A stretch of DNA of 64,000 nt, from the NCBI GenBank assembly GCA_030068145.1, contig JAPJBO010000211.1:221986-285985 (forward strand), in the 5' to 3' direction. This DNA is from Diplonema papillatum. Lineage: Eukaryota; Euglenozoa; Diplonemea; Diplonemida; Diplonemidae. Shown here one piece after another: positions 21,156-31,417 of the stretch. The position numbers were made by a program, and so were the translations under genes. The notes under the pieces are model-generated. The model was not told the DNA's origin and ran no database searches. It worked only from the letters and a program-made list of their open reading frames with translations. The first letter of the stretch is position 1; every line of letters starts with the position of its first letter.

Positions 21156-22796
21156 ATGGAAGGTCTGTTTCAGTCGGACATGCAGTCCCTCGTGGACCTC
21201 TGCGACCCCCAAGGCGCGACGCATCGACAGTGGGAAGAGGACAGGGCCAACGGCAAGCGAGTGACAGGTGTGCATTTCGCGACCTGCAGTGCAACTTGAC
21301 ATTTATTGTTCAATAGCTGCGTGGCAGGTCAAGCGCCCGCTCCGGTTCTTGGTAGACTAGAGGTGCTTTAGAAGTCTACTCAGCTACTGGACATAAAGTC
21401 AAGGTTCAGAGGCAGCTATGCACAATGCAAGCCAAGTTTCATAGTTTGCTGAGGAGGCGATAAGCTTCTGCTGACGTCGAAGTGGGAAGGGCTTCCACTC
21501 CCGATTTTGTGACCTTCAGAACAAGGTCTTTCACTTGAGCCTCGGTATCCGGGGTTGTTGTGTTTCGTGTGTGCCAACAAACACCCCCAGGCTATTCCTC
21601 GTCGGTGGCAGGCCGAGCGCCCGCTGCGGCGCCGGCGGGCTCGCTGGTTGGAACCCCGGGGAAGTCGGGCCCGCACAAGACGCGCCGCCGGCTGCGACGT
21701 TCACCGCGCAGAAGAAGACGACGAAGATCCCCGTCGACGAGGCTGAAATCTGGGACGATGACGACCTCGGCGACCAGCTGCACGTGGGCTACGTGGATGA
21801 CCGGGAGCGGCCGGAGTACGAGATTCTCCACAAGCAGGCGGTCGGCGCGAACGACATCTTCTTGGGCTTGGACTACGAAAAGGACACTAGCAGCTCGTCG
21901 TGCGCGGATCATAGTCTACTCAGCTACTGCACATTAAAAGTCAAGCTTCATAGCAGCTACTGCGCACAAAACCGTCAAGTTTCATAGTTTACTGAGCACT
22001 ACTCCCGAAATTGCGACCTTCAGCACAAGGTCTTTCGCTTGAGTTTCGATATCTTTTGATTGTCGCGTTTCATAGTTTGCTGTGCACTGCAATAAAAGAC
22101 AGTATTCCCAAAGTTTAGGAACTTTCCATTCGGTGTGCCCACGCCAACAAACACCCCCAGGCTATTCCTCGTGTGCACTGCAATAAAAGACAGTATTCAT
22201 AAAGTTTAGGAACTTGCCATTCGGTGTGCCCACGCCAACATACACCCCCAGGCTATTCCTCGTCGGTGGCAGGCCAAGCGCCTGCGCCGGCGCCGGCGGG
22301 CTCGCTGGTGAACCCCGGGAAAGTCGGGCCCGCACAAGACGCGCCGCCGGCTGCGACGTTCACCGCGCAGAAGAAGACGACGAAGATCCCCATCGACGAG
22401 GCCGAAATCTGGGACGAAGATGACCTCGACGACCAGCTGCACGTGGGCTACGTGGATGACCGGGAGCGGCCGGAGTACGAGATTCTCCACAAGCAGGCGG
22501 TCGGCGCGAACGACATCTTCTTGGGCTTGGACTACGAAAAGGACACCAGCAGCTCGTCGTGCGAGGAGATGGTGCTCCGCGTGCAGCTGCCGAAGGAAAC
22601 CGCCGCGAAGGACATCAAACTGGACGTGAACCGTGAGTCCGTTGACCTGCGGTCACCCCACTACAGGCTGCTCCTGCCGCTGCAGAAGGTGGTGCTGACG
22701 AACCAAGGGTCCGCCAAGTGGGAAGCCGACAAGAAGCGGATGGTCATCACCCTCGTCGTGGACAAGTCTGCGTACGGGAAGACGATGCTCCTCTAG
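21156..22796 (+). CDS. PIH1D3/DNAAF6-like axonemal dynein assembly factor, two exons
   Basis: Inferred join 21156-21267 and 22252-22796, 218 residues, close to the usual ~210. Exon 1 (MEGLFQSDMQSLVDLCDPQG..) ends gtgacag before GTGTGC; exon 2 starts after acacccccag. The phase-1 join makes a Gly codon and keeps the frame. The body matches PIH1D3: EAEIWDEDDLDDQLH, ERPEYEILHKQAVGANDIFLGL, SSCEEMVLRVQLP, IKLDVNRESVDLRSPHYRLLLPL and a C-terminal beta strand (RMVITLVVDK). This CS-type domain works with HSP90 co-chaperones to preassemble outer and inner arm dyneins in the cytoplasm, so the organism should build motile flagella. The 984-base intron carries a truncated second copy of exon 2 and a further acceptor-like copy. 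Confidence 0.85.
21592..21903 (+). pseudogene. Truncated copy of PIH1D3-like exon 2 inside the intron
   Basis: Begins after the same acacccccag acceptor and encodes the exon 2 sequence through SSSSC, then breaks into unrelated sequence (gcggatcatagtctactc). If used it would truncate the protein before the CS beta sheet. A third acceptor copy (acacccccaggctattcctc) lies near 22151 and is cut after a few codons. Confidence 0.9.
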
Positions 22797-23560
22797 TACC
22801 CAGCACAGGCTACTCCCGGTGAATCCCGCACGTTTATCCAGAGCAACATCGGCGGCCGACCCGTAAATGCACGTGGTGTACAAGAAGTAAGCTCTTCCAT
22901 CCCGACAAAGAGATTACTTTCAGCATCAGAGACGTTACCTCAGGTACGATGCATAGCAGCGCAATGTGCTGTAAGGTACATGATGGTACACAGTACCATT
23001 TATCTACTTAGCATGCGGTGATTTAGCTGCTGGTACGCTGTACAGCACGTCCCTAGCTACCTAGAACACCTTCATGTACTACCTTGCGTGGGTGTACTTC
23101 AAGCAGTGGGTTCGAACAACGCCTATTTGGGTTTAGATCGTGAAAGGTCACCAGTCAGAAGTCGACAAGAATCGGGCGGTCATCACGCTCGTTGAGGACA
23201 AGTCTCGCGTACGGGAAGACGAAGCTGGCATAGCATCCTCTAGGCGCACCCCCCCAGACGCACTATACCCAAGTCCGAGACCCAGGAAAGGACATTGAAC
23301 ATCGAGATGCATCGTTTGCCAGTGCACACAAATGTCTTCCCTCCTTTCGTTCCCACCCTCGTCAAAAGGCTTCGAGTGATGAGACGGTTTTAACGAAACA
23401 AATTATCAATCTCCTCCTTGCCGTGCGCTTCGTGGTGCGATTGGCTGGTCTCAGTGGTTCCCCACTTTTGGAGTCATAAACCTCTTGACCTCGCCGGAGT
23501 GATTCCGCAGAAGTCTTTCTGCACCCCGGAAATCCACTTCCGTCCGTATGGACGGAAGTA
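22797..23560 (+). pseudogene. Spacer holding a PIH1D3-like 3' fragment
   Basis: At about 23155-23232, gaagtcgacaagaatcgggc .. gtcatcacgctcgttgagga .. caagtctcgcgtacgggaag copies the last ~70 coding bases of the gene with changes that break the frame. The rest of the stretch shows no gene. Confidence 0.75.
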
Positions 23561-23561
23561 T

Positions 23562-23762
23562 GGGGCAACGAACTTGATGAACTTGATGAACTTGATGAAC
23601 TTGATGAACTTGATGCTTCAAGCATCGAACATGCGTGAGAGGCAGACAGTGCTGCCTGCCTATTAAACTAGTTCGAACTTGATGAATTTGATGCTAGCAT
23701 CGAACATGCGTGAAAGGCAGACAGTACTGTCGGACCATTAAACTAGATTTCCCCCTAACTGG
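23562..23762. repeat. 9-bp minisatellite and two family I units
   Basis: aacttgatg repeats about six times (23570-23612). It is followed by two family I copies: gatgctagcatcgaacatgc, gtgaaaggcagacagtactg, attaaactagatttccccct. Family I also occurs near 31.45, 37.98 and 48.85 kb. Confidence 0.9.
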
Positions 23763-23942
23763 CGAAAGTGCGGCCTCTGTGCCCGCCTTTGAAGAAAAGG
23801 AGCCCGTGCAACCAACCAAAAAATGATGGATTCTCAGATGGACCACCTTGCCTTTTCTGCCCTTTTTTTTTCTCTCGTTTTCTTCTTCCGCCGCTGCATC
23901 CATTCGAACACCTACGATGTTACCCTGGAAGTTGCGTTGTCG

Positions 23943-24308
23943 GCCCCCTTAAGAAGTAGTGCGCGTCTCGGGTAAGCAGCAAGCCGCCGATGCCAAAAGA
24001 CACCCCCTACAACGACACGGCCACCTATTATTAAGGGTCGAGATCTCGTTCGTTAACGGAATCAACCTGACAAGTCACTCCACCAACCAGGAGCCGCCAT
24101 GCACCACCACACAATTCATCGAGAAAGAGCTCTCAATCTGTCAATCCTTGAGATCGTCCTGACCTACTAAAATTCCCCGTGTTGAGTCAAATTAAGCCGC
24201 ATACTCCGCGCCTGGTGGTGTCATTCCGTCAATTCCTTTAAGTTTCAGCCATGCGAATGTACTCCCCCCTGAACCCATAATCTTTGATTTCTTGTTCGGG
24301 GAGTGCCG
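23943..24308 (-). rRNA. Partial, divergent 18S rRNA fragment
   Basis: Read on the minus strand it contains universal eukaryotic SSU segments in order: agaaatcaaag, ctgaaacttaaaggaattga, cggcttaatttgactcaaca, ggattgacagattgagagct, gttggtggagtgacttgtca and gattccgttaacgaacgaga, then a region like the V7 stem ending acttcttaag. It therefore covers roughly the third quarter of an 18S gene. Many normally constant bases differ, for example ggagtatgcgg where ggagcctgcgg is usual. No rRNA flanks this piece. It is most likely an rDNA pseudogene or a transferred copy. Confidence 0.88.
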
Positions 24309-24888
24309 TGTCATTCTGCGCAAATATCCGTTGTTGCACACTCATTGTCGAATTCTGGCTTTCGTGGCTGCCGGTAAGCATTTTTCCGTCAGACAAACCA
24401 TCAGGAGCAGGGCAAAGATAGTACGTGCTGATAGCGTACCGGTTTCAGCACGTGTACACGTACTGATTCAGCATGTGTACAAAAGAAGAAGAAGAAAAAG
24501 GCCGTTCCTGTCCAGGGACGTGACGGTCAACCACAGCTTGCAAAGCTTGAGTCGGAGGCAGCACAGTGCCACAACCCCGTCCGCTCTGCCCTGCGGCTGA
24601 CCGTCTCGACGAGCTTGTGTTCAGCGCGAGCGCCAAGCCCCAAGGTGCGCCAAGCCTTGATGCTTTTTGGGAAATCGGTAGCCACTTGACCCGTAGGCCC
24701 GTGGCTCTGCAGTACCGCCGAACACGTGAAGCTTGGCTCCCGTGTAGCAGGCTTTCCCTGGTACCTGTACAAAAAGAAACTAACTTATTAACGTGCTGAA
24801 ATCAGTACGTTCAGCATGCTGAACGTAAGGCCTGATCAGGAGTTCCGTCATTTTTAGCCCATTGAATGACGAAAGCGTCTCCTATTAT
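24309..24888. other. Spacer between rRNA fragment and NAPRT copy
   Basis: At 24336-24400 gcacactcattgtcgaattc and a following ttccgtcag segment match a stretch at 25300-25372. The rest is unassigned. Confidence 0.5.
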
Positions 24889-25301
24889 CCAAGGAGGCGT
24901 TTCCCTCGGGCTGCCTGGCGGACATGTACCAGCTGACCACGGCGCAAGGGTACTGGAAGCTGCACAGGCAAGACGAGGAGGCGGTGTTCCACTTGTACTT
25001 CAGGAAGACTCCGTTCCATGGGTCTTACGTGATGTCCGCAGGGCTTGACACGACGCTGGAGTACCTTGAGTGTAGTGGTCTATTTCGGCGTCGGATTGCG
25101 ACTATCTGCGGTCGCTGAAGTCGCACGGGACGGATTTGTTCGACAAGGGCTTCATCGAGTATCTGGCGTCGATGAAGATGGACGTGACGCTGCACGCGGT
25201 GCCGGAGGGGGAGACGGCGTTCCCCAACGAGCCGCTGCTGCGGGTCGAGGGCCCGCTGCTGCAGTGCCAGCTGCTCGAGACCCCGCTGCTGACGATCTTG
25301 C
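24889..25301 (+). pseudogene. Broken 5' copy of NAPRT
   Basis: Copies codons ~5 to 140 of the gene at 26038 (MYQLTTAQGYW, FRKTPFHGSYVMSAGLD, then FIEYLASMKMDVTLHAVPEG). A small insertion near 25071 (gagtgtagtggt for gagcattggt) shifts the frame. It ends at ctgctgacgatcttg and runs into the same cacactcattgtcg sequence seen at 24336. Confidence 0.93.
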
Positions 25302-26037
25302 ACACTCATTGTCGAAAGCTGGCTTTCATGGCCGGTGACCAGTTTTCCGTCAGTAGACCAAGCATCAGGAGTTCGCCGCCATTGTTTTGTGTTAACAATG
25401 CATTGTTGGTACAAACAGTCCCGGACATGGCTAGCCATAACCCATAACGAAAGCGTGCACTAAATACACAACCCGTAACCACATAGCCCTTTCTTGCTCT
25501 AAGAGAACCCATTCATGAACGGTCACACGGAGACCCTAAAACCCCGGAATTTCAAGCGAACTTTAACTCTAAAAATTAGTAGTTGGCAGCGTACTATAAG
25601 CAACTCGCCAAATCAGGTGAAAAGCCGCTAGTGCGCACAAACAAACGGAAGCGCCATACTAATTCTTAACTCATTGAGTGACGAAGGCGTGTCCTGAAGG
25701 GAGCTGCAGCATGCAGTTCCAAAAGGCGAGGCTTTCTTCCGCAGTCCAAACGTCTGAGTTCACTGCCATCTAGTCCATTGAGTGACGAAGGCGTGTCTTA
25801 GTATCCAAGGTAGCGGAGAAGCCGCAGTATGCAGCCAACCAAAGGACCAGGCTTTTCCCGCAGTCCAACATCTGAAGTTCACCGCCAATTTTTCAATCCA
25901 TTTAAATGCCGACACACACGCGTTGAATACAACGAACACTCCCACCACACACAAGCAGTAGCCACAACCAAAAAAGAAGAGAAAAAAAAAGAGCCAACTC
26001 CCCCGCAAAGCAGAAAATCCGTCTGGAAAGAGGCAGG
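25302..26037. repeat. NAPRT 5' flank with family D copy and repeated leader
   Basis: 25411-25575 repeats the 5880-6040 segment (cagtcccggacatggctagc, ggtcacacggagaccctaaa, tttcaagcgaactttaactc), the family D 3' end. Then the phrase cattgagtgacgaaggcgtg occurs at about 25673 and 25775 and, mutated, at 24862, ahead of both NAPRT copies. This suggests the promoter-proximal region was duplicated with the gene. Confidence 0.7.
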
Positions 26038-28858
26038 ATGGACGCGTTGTATCAAGGCGTTTCCCTCGGGCTCCTGACGGACATGTATCAGCTGACCATG
26101 GCGCAAGGGTACTGGAAGCTGAACAGGCACAACGAGGATGCGGTGTTCCACTTGTACTTCAGGAAGACTCCGTTCCACGGGTCTTACGTGATGTCCGCAG
26201 GGCTCGATACGGCGCTGGAGTACCTTGAGCATTGGTCTATTTCGGCGTCGGATTGCGACTATCTGCGGTCGCTGAAGTCGCACGGGACGGATTTGTTCGA
26301 CAAGGGCTTCATCGAGTATCTGGCGTCGATGAAGATGGACGTGACGCTGCACGCGGTGCCGGAGGGGGAGATGGTGTTCCCCAACGAGCCGCTGCTGCGG
26401 GTCGAGGGCCCGCTGCTGCAGTGCCAGCTGCTCGAAACCCCGCTGCTGACGATCTTGGGGTTCCAGAGCTTGGTCGCCACGAAGGCGAGCCGCGTCGTCG
26501 GCGCCGCCAGCGTGGGGAAAGTTCTGGATTTCGGCCTCCGCAGGGCCCAGGGTCCGGACGGCGGAGTGTCCATGTCACGCGCGGCGCACATCGGTGGTTG
26601 CGCGGCGACGAGCAACGTGTTGGCCGGGAAGCTTTTCGACATTCCCTGCCAGGGCACGCACGCCCATGCGTGGGTCATGTCCTTCGAAGACGAGCAAGAA
26701 GCCTTCGACAACTACGCCGAAACGTCGGCCAACAACAGCATCCTCCTCGTCGACACGTACGACACGATCGAAGGCGTCCGCCGCGCGATCGAAACGGGGA
26801 AAAAGCTGAAGGAAATGGGCCACGACCTGGCCGGCATCAGGTTGGACTCCGGCGACCTGGCGCGGCTTTCCATCGAGGCTCGGCGCATGCTCCTCGCGGC
26901 CGGGTTTCCCGACGCGAAAATCGTGGCTTCGGACGACCTCGACGAGTACCGGATCGACGAGCTCATCAGCCGGGGTGCGGAAATCGACGTCTGGGGCGTG
27001 GGGACCCGGATCGCCACCTGCTACGACCAACCAGCACTCGGCTGTGTGTACAAGGTCTTGCACTCATTGTTCTTTTTTTAGCGCCAGCTTGGAAGGAAAT
27101 GCTCGACAATAAACTGCCAGACCCAAGGGGATCCCAAGTGCTGTAGCTACGAACTACGTGTTGACCGGACGTGAGGTCATGCGGGTCTACCCCAACACGA
27201 CAAATCACACGAACACAACAGGGTCAAAAGTCCTGAGAGAGAAAGCAACACACGGTGGTAAGCGAAGAACAGATCAGATTGTGTTTGCATTGTATTTCCC
27301 CCTCTACCTCTATATTCCTCCCTTCCATTCGGAGTCAAAGCAGCTACATCGGGTATTTTTTTTACATAAGTTAAGCGCCAGCTTGGAGGCAATGCTCTTT
27401 GGCTCTTGTGATTTCCTCCGCTGCGAAAAAGGAGTATCATTTTTTTTTTTTTTACATCAGCGCCAGCTTGGAAGGAAATGCTCGACGACAAAGCTGCCAG
27501 AAAACGTTCCAAAAACTCGACGTAAAAAGCACGAGTGAACAAACGCTTGTAGCTGGGTCACTCCAATTCCTACCCATGCGGGGCTCGTGCGTATAAGTCG
27601 ATCTTTGAGTGCGTGAGCCCCTCCGAAGAAAGGTCCATCACACTAGTTCCAAGCTACTTAGCCCGGGTCTCTAGGGTCGCGTCCCCCTCCTTCTTTTGGT
27701 CGCCTGGTCCTGCGTCTTGTTGGTCCGTCCGGGCTGGGGGCTTCGCGCTTCCCCTTCGTCTTGCATCACCTCGTCTCCACTCCCTGCCGCGCGGGGCTCG
27801 TGCGTGTACGTCGAGTTTTGTGTGCGTGAGCCCTGTCCCCGGGGTTTTACACTGGATGCCCGGTCTTTATAATATCTCCAGTTTGGGTACAGCATCCAGC
27901 GCAATTGCTTGAAACCCCACACAGCTTGCTGCCATTGAAAACGGCAAGGGCCTTCGGTATACCATGAAGTCAGCGGGCGCGAACCCTGCCAAAGCCTCGA
28001 TTCCTGGCGTTCTCGGCGTTCGCAGGTATCGGAATGCGGACGGAAAGATGGTGCACGATGTGGTATGGTAAACTCCTCCGACTTTATATCAACCGAATCG
28101 TACGTGCAAGTCACACGAGTTACCAACTAGCCTTCGCATGAAGTACATTTCTGCATGTAGTTGTCTACATGTAGTTGTGTAGACATGAGTAACTGGACTT
28201 GCGCGAGGTGCTGTCAGAGTTGCCTGCTTGAGCATGGGCAACTAGTCTTGGCACGAGGTACATGCCTGCATGTCATAGAATTTGCCTTCGGCATGAGAAA
28301 CAACCGAGCTTCCATGAGGTGCAGTCACATACGTTACTTGAGGCAGAAGCAGTCGGCAGCTACTTACCTACAAAAGGTTGCCAGCACAACCTGGCTCTAC
28401 AACCGCCTCCTATGAAGCCGGTACAGTGACATTATTGGATGAATCGCACGATCTCATCCAAGCTTCGAACAGCCGCCTGAAAACCCAGACTCACATGTCT
28501 GCAGACCCTCAGGTTTCGCGCTCTAGATGGAGTCCGGAACACCTGAGCAGATAGGACCACAACCACTTCTATGCACTGGGGCAACCGTCCTCATTCTTAC
28601 ATACAGATCCACGACATCGCCTGTCTTGACAACCTTCCGGCAGGTGGCGAAGACCTGCTGGTCAAGGTATGGACGAAGTCCAAACGCTGCTACCCGCACC
28701 AGCCTTTGTCCGAGTTGCGGGCCAAGGGCATTGCGTCCTTGCTCTCTCTCCCCCAGCAGTACCGAAAGCTGAAAGACGGCGGCGCGTATCCGGTCGCCTT
28801 GGAGAAGTCGCTCGAAGAACGCCGAAATGCCATGGCCGAGAGCCTGAAAGGCGAGTAG
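26038..28858 (+). CDS. Nicotinate phosphoribosyltransferase, three exons
   Basis: Inferred join 26038-27054, 27925-28050, 28607-28858 giving 464 residues, normal for the family. The enzyme makes nicotinate mononucleotide from nicotinate and PRPP, the entry step of the Preiss-Handler route to NAD, in the cytosol. Exon 1 carries LLTDMYQLTMAQGYW, GTHAHAWVMSFEDE, LLVDTYDTIEGV, GIRLDSGDLARLS and SDDLDEYRIDEL..DVWGVGTRI. Exon 2 gives LAAIENGKGLRYTMK..ASIPGVLGVRRYRNADGKM. Exon 3 gives IHDIACLDNLP..GEDLLVKVW..PLSELRAKG, a usual C-terminus. Splices are phase 0: donors GTCTTG and GTGCAC, acceptors cacacag and acatacag. The alternative exon 2 donors at 28063 or 28068 would repeat VHDV/IHDI. Intron 1 holds family A and C repeats. 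Confidence 0.92.
27080..27540 (+). repeat. Family A element plus two partial copies in NAPRT intron 1
   Basis: A full family A copy (27080-27362) starts 25 bases after the exon 1 donor: gcgccagcttggaaggaaat to cagctacatcgggtatttt. Partial left ends recur at 27374 and 27461. Each left end is preceded by a T-rich run and AG or CAG, so the border itself resembles a 3' splice site. Confidence 0.9.
27586..27800 (+). repeat. Dispersed family C copy
   Basis: gtgcgtataagtcgatcttt, gtgagcccctccgaagaaag, ggtcgcctggtcctgcgtct and cgtcttgcatcacctcgtct match 38081-38282 closely. A short echo of its start follows at 27795-27837. Confidence 0.92.
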
Positions 28859-29600
28859 CAGTTCTCCCACGCCTTGACGGGGCGGGGAGCCACATCGCAA
28901 GCATACCCGCGCACGGCGCCGAAATATTGGTACTACATAGGCGTGTAGACCTGGTAGGGCAGCAGCTCGAAATCCTTGCGGTATAGCATGAACGTACGCT
29001 GAGCAGCTTGAAAAGGGGAGGGTCGAATAATAGCACCTGTGTTATTATTCGATTTGTCGAGCCGAACAGTAGCAGGATCAAACAGTGGTGGTGTTTTTAG
29101 ACAACCAGCCGCGTGTCAAATAAATAATTAGCTGTTATTATTCGACCCCCCCCCCCCCCCCTTTAATGCACGATGCAATCCCCCCCTTTAATGCACGAGC
29201 CACGTACAACCAATCTGAGCCCTTCAGCAGCTCACACTCGTGGCAGTGTAGTATGCTCACATGCGGCACCAGAAGTGTAGACCAGCAAGTAGGAAGCTCG
29301 CAGTGCCTTGGTTTGTCTACCAAGCTCGCAGAACTCGTGGCAAATGGGTTCATAGAGTGCTTACCTAGCGATTAGACTAAGATTCACCTCTCCCCCTCTA
29401 GCTTCCTTCTTGGTGAGTATCTTGGGAAATCGGTAGTGTGTGCTCTCAACAAGTGCGCCGGACCGTGGAGTTTTGCTCCCGTTCGGCGAAGCCTTCCTGG
29501 CACCAGGAGATTACGTCAACACGGGGTTTCAAAACCAGAAATGAGCTGAACCGGGGTTCTACGGATATCCCGAATGTGGCACAAGCTGCTTGGGGACACA
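28859..29600. other. NAPRT 3' flank
   Basis: Contains a pair of complementary half-sites tgttattattcga (29039 and 29131) and a 15-base C run (29148). No further gene recognised. Confidence 0.4.
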
Positions 29601-29601
29601 A

Positions 29602-30108
29602 CTGACGTTGAGGAGTCTCCTGGAATGAGAGTGTGATCGAGTCTCCTGGAATGGGGTATCCACAGAGTGTGATCGAGTCTCCTGGAATGGAGTATCCACA
29701 GAGTGTGATCGAGTCTTCCTGGAATGGGGTATCCACAGAATGTGATCGAGGAGTCTCCTCGAAGGGTATCCACAGAGTGTGATCGAGTCTCCTGGAATGG
29801 GGTATCCACAGAGTGTGATCGAGTCTCCTGGAATGGGGTATCCACAGAGTGTGATCGAGTCTCCTGGAATGGGGTATCCACAGAATGTGATCGAGGAGTC
29901 TCCTCGAAGGGTATCCACAGAGTGTGATCGAGTCTCCTGGAATGGGGTATCCACAGAGTGTGATCGAGTCTCCTGGAATGGGGTATCCACAGAATGTGAT
30001 CGAGGAGTCTCCTCGAAGGGTATCCACAGAGTGTGATCGAGTCTCCTGGAATGGGGTATCCACAGTGTGTGATCGAGGAGTCTCCTGGAATGGGGTATCT
30101 ACAGAGGG
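29602..30108. repeat. 36-bp minisatellite with higher-order structure
   Basis: About 13 copies of gtgtgatcgagtctcctgga plus atggggtatccacaga. Some units carry an extra gag (gaggagtctcct) and a shortened cgaagggtatcc. These variants recur every ~145 bp, so blocks of four units were themselves amplified. The array is open on both strands, which reflects unit length and not a gene. Confidence 0.95.
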
Positions 30109-30328
30109 TGAAAGTCCCGTTCCTCGATGAGCTGTGTTGGTTAAGTTCTTGCTCGCACGGGCCGCCCAGTTTGCGAATAATTGTATCCAGCCTCAGAAGC
30201 GGGAGCCAGCAGCTGGAGGTTGAAACAACGGCATGTCGCGCCTGCTTTTTGGGCGCTGTCGTGCACGCGTGTTCCGGTGTGTCCAAGGCACAACCGCTTT
30301 TTTTTTAATAGTACATCTGTACTGACGG

Positions 30329-30544
30329 GAACATTTCCGGAACAACGGTTGCACATGAAAGAGAAAACGAAGCCAAAGAAAAAGTGCTAATACAGGAAAC
30401 CCCCCCCCCCCCCCCAGAGAGGTTTATACCCTGTACACGAAGAACAAGAAACTTTTGCCTTATCATTTTCATCACCTTTGGTCAGTTGATGCTGATCGTC
30501 CGTTGCTTCGTTTATCAGTGCAAGCCCCAACTCCGGAAATGTTC
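30329..30544 (+). repeat. Family G element with 13-bp inverted ends
   Basis: Starts gaacatttccgga and ends tccggaaatgttc, perfect inverted repeats, 216 bp. Internal phrases: gttgcacatgaaagagaaaa, gagaggtttataccctgtac, ggtcagttgatgctgatcgt. It looks like a MITE. Copies at 38624 and 48426 (inverted). Confidence 0.92.
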
Positions 30545-30819
30545 TGGGTGTTCGTGTGTGTGTTGCGGACCTGTTCTTATTTGGTGCACGAGAGGCGTCT
30601 ACGCTTCTTCCGGTTTCGCGTTTCCCCCAGCTGCGTGCAGTCTGTGTTAACTCGTGGGAGGTGCCTTTGGCGGCATTGCACGATCTCCTGACTGTCTGCC
30701 TATGCAATCACCAGCAGCGTCCTAGTTTGTGGGCAGACCAGAAGAGCATCCGTAGTCGTCGGCCGTCCCCCCCCACGGCGAGTGAAGAAAAAGAGAAAGA
30801 AAATACGCCAAAAAAGACA

Positions 30820-31055
30820 GGCGCTTCGTTTTGTTTGTGCGTGCCGGGTGATCGTTTTCCCACTTGTATTTACCCTGTGTATATTCAGGTAAGGAATTCT
30901 GATCAACCACAGAAACACGCTGCCTACGTCTTTTTAGCCTGCACAATACATTGAAGGGCCCCGCAAGATTGTTAGTACTAAAACCGACGAAGGTCACCCG
31001 GAGACTCTAAAATCCCGGATTCTCAAGCGAACTATAACTCTAAAAAGAGCCTTTT
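30820..31055 (+). repeat. Family E element followed by family D tail
   Basis: 30820-30985 is family E (caggtaaggaattctgatca, cctacgtctttttagcctgc). It abuts at 30986 a family D 3' end (ggtcacccggagactctaaa, ttctcaagcgaactataact, then ctaaaaag). Confidence 0.85.
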
Positions 31056-31382
31056 TCCGATTCCGTCTTCCGCTGTCGCTGCTTCCCTTATATTCTAGCA
31101 TTCGCAACCCTCCCCCTTCCGCACCCGCTCTTAGCACGTGCTCTCGTAGCATGGATGGTCCTGGCTGTGGCGTGCTACGAGATCGATTCCCCCAAACAGC
31201 CATGCTTCAATGTTTCAGTCGTTGTGCTGGCACAAAATGGTAAGTGGTTGATACGCACTCTTGTTGTTGCAAAGATCCCACCCCTCATGAGTCCGTGTCC
31301 CGCCTAAAACAGTAAGCTTAGTTTTTCTCCCCGCTCATGGTCTATGGTCTGACTCACGGTTCCCTATTCACGGAGTCTTACA

Positions 31383-31417
<35 letters not shown>

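Noticed and set aside
29602-30108. CRISPR-like array
   Set aside because: Units are contiguous without variable spacers, and the DNA is eukaryotic.
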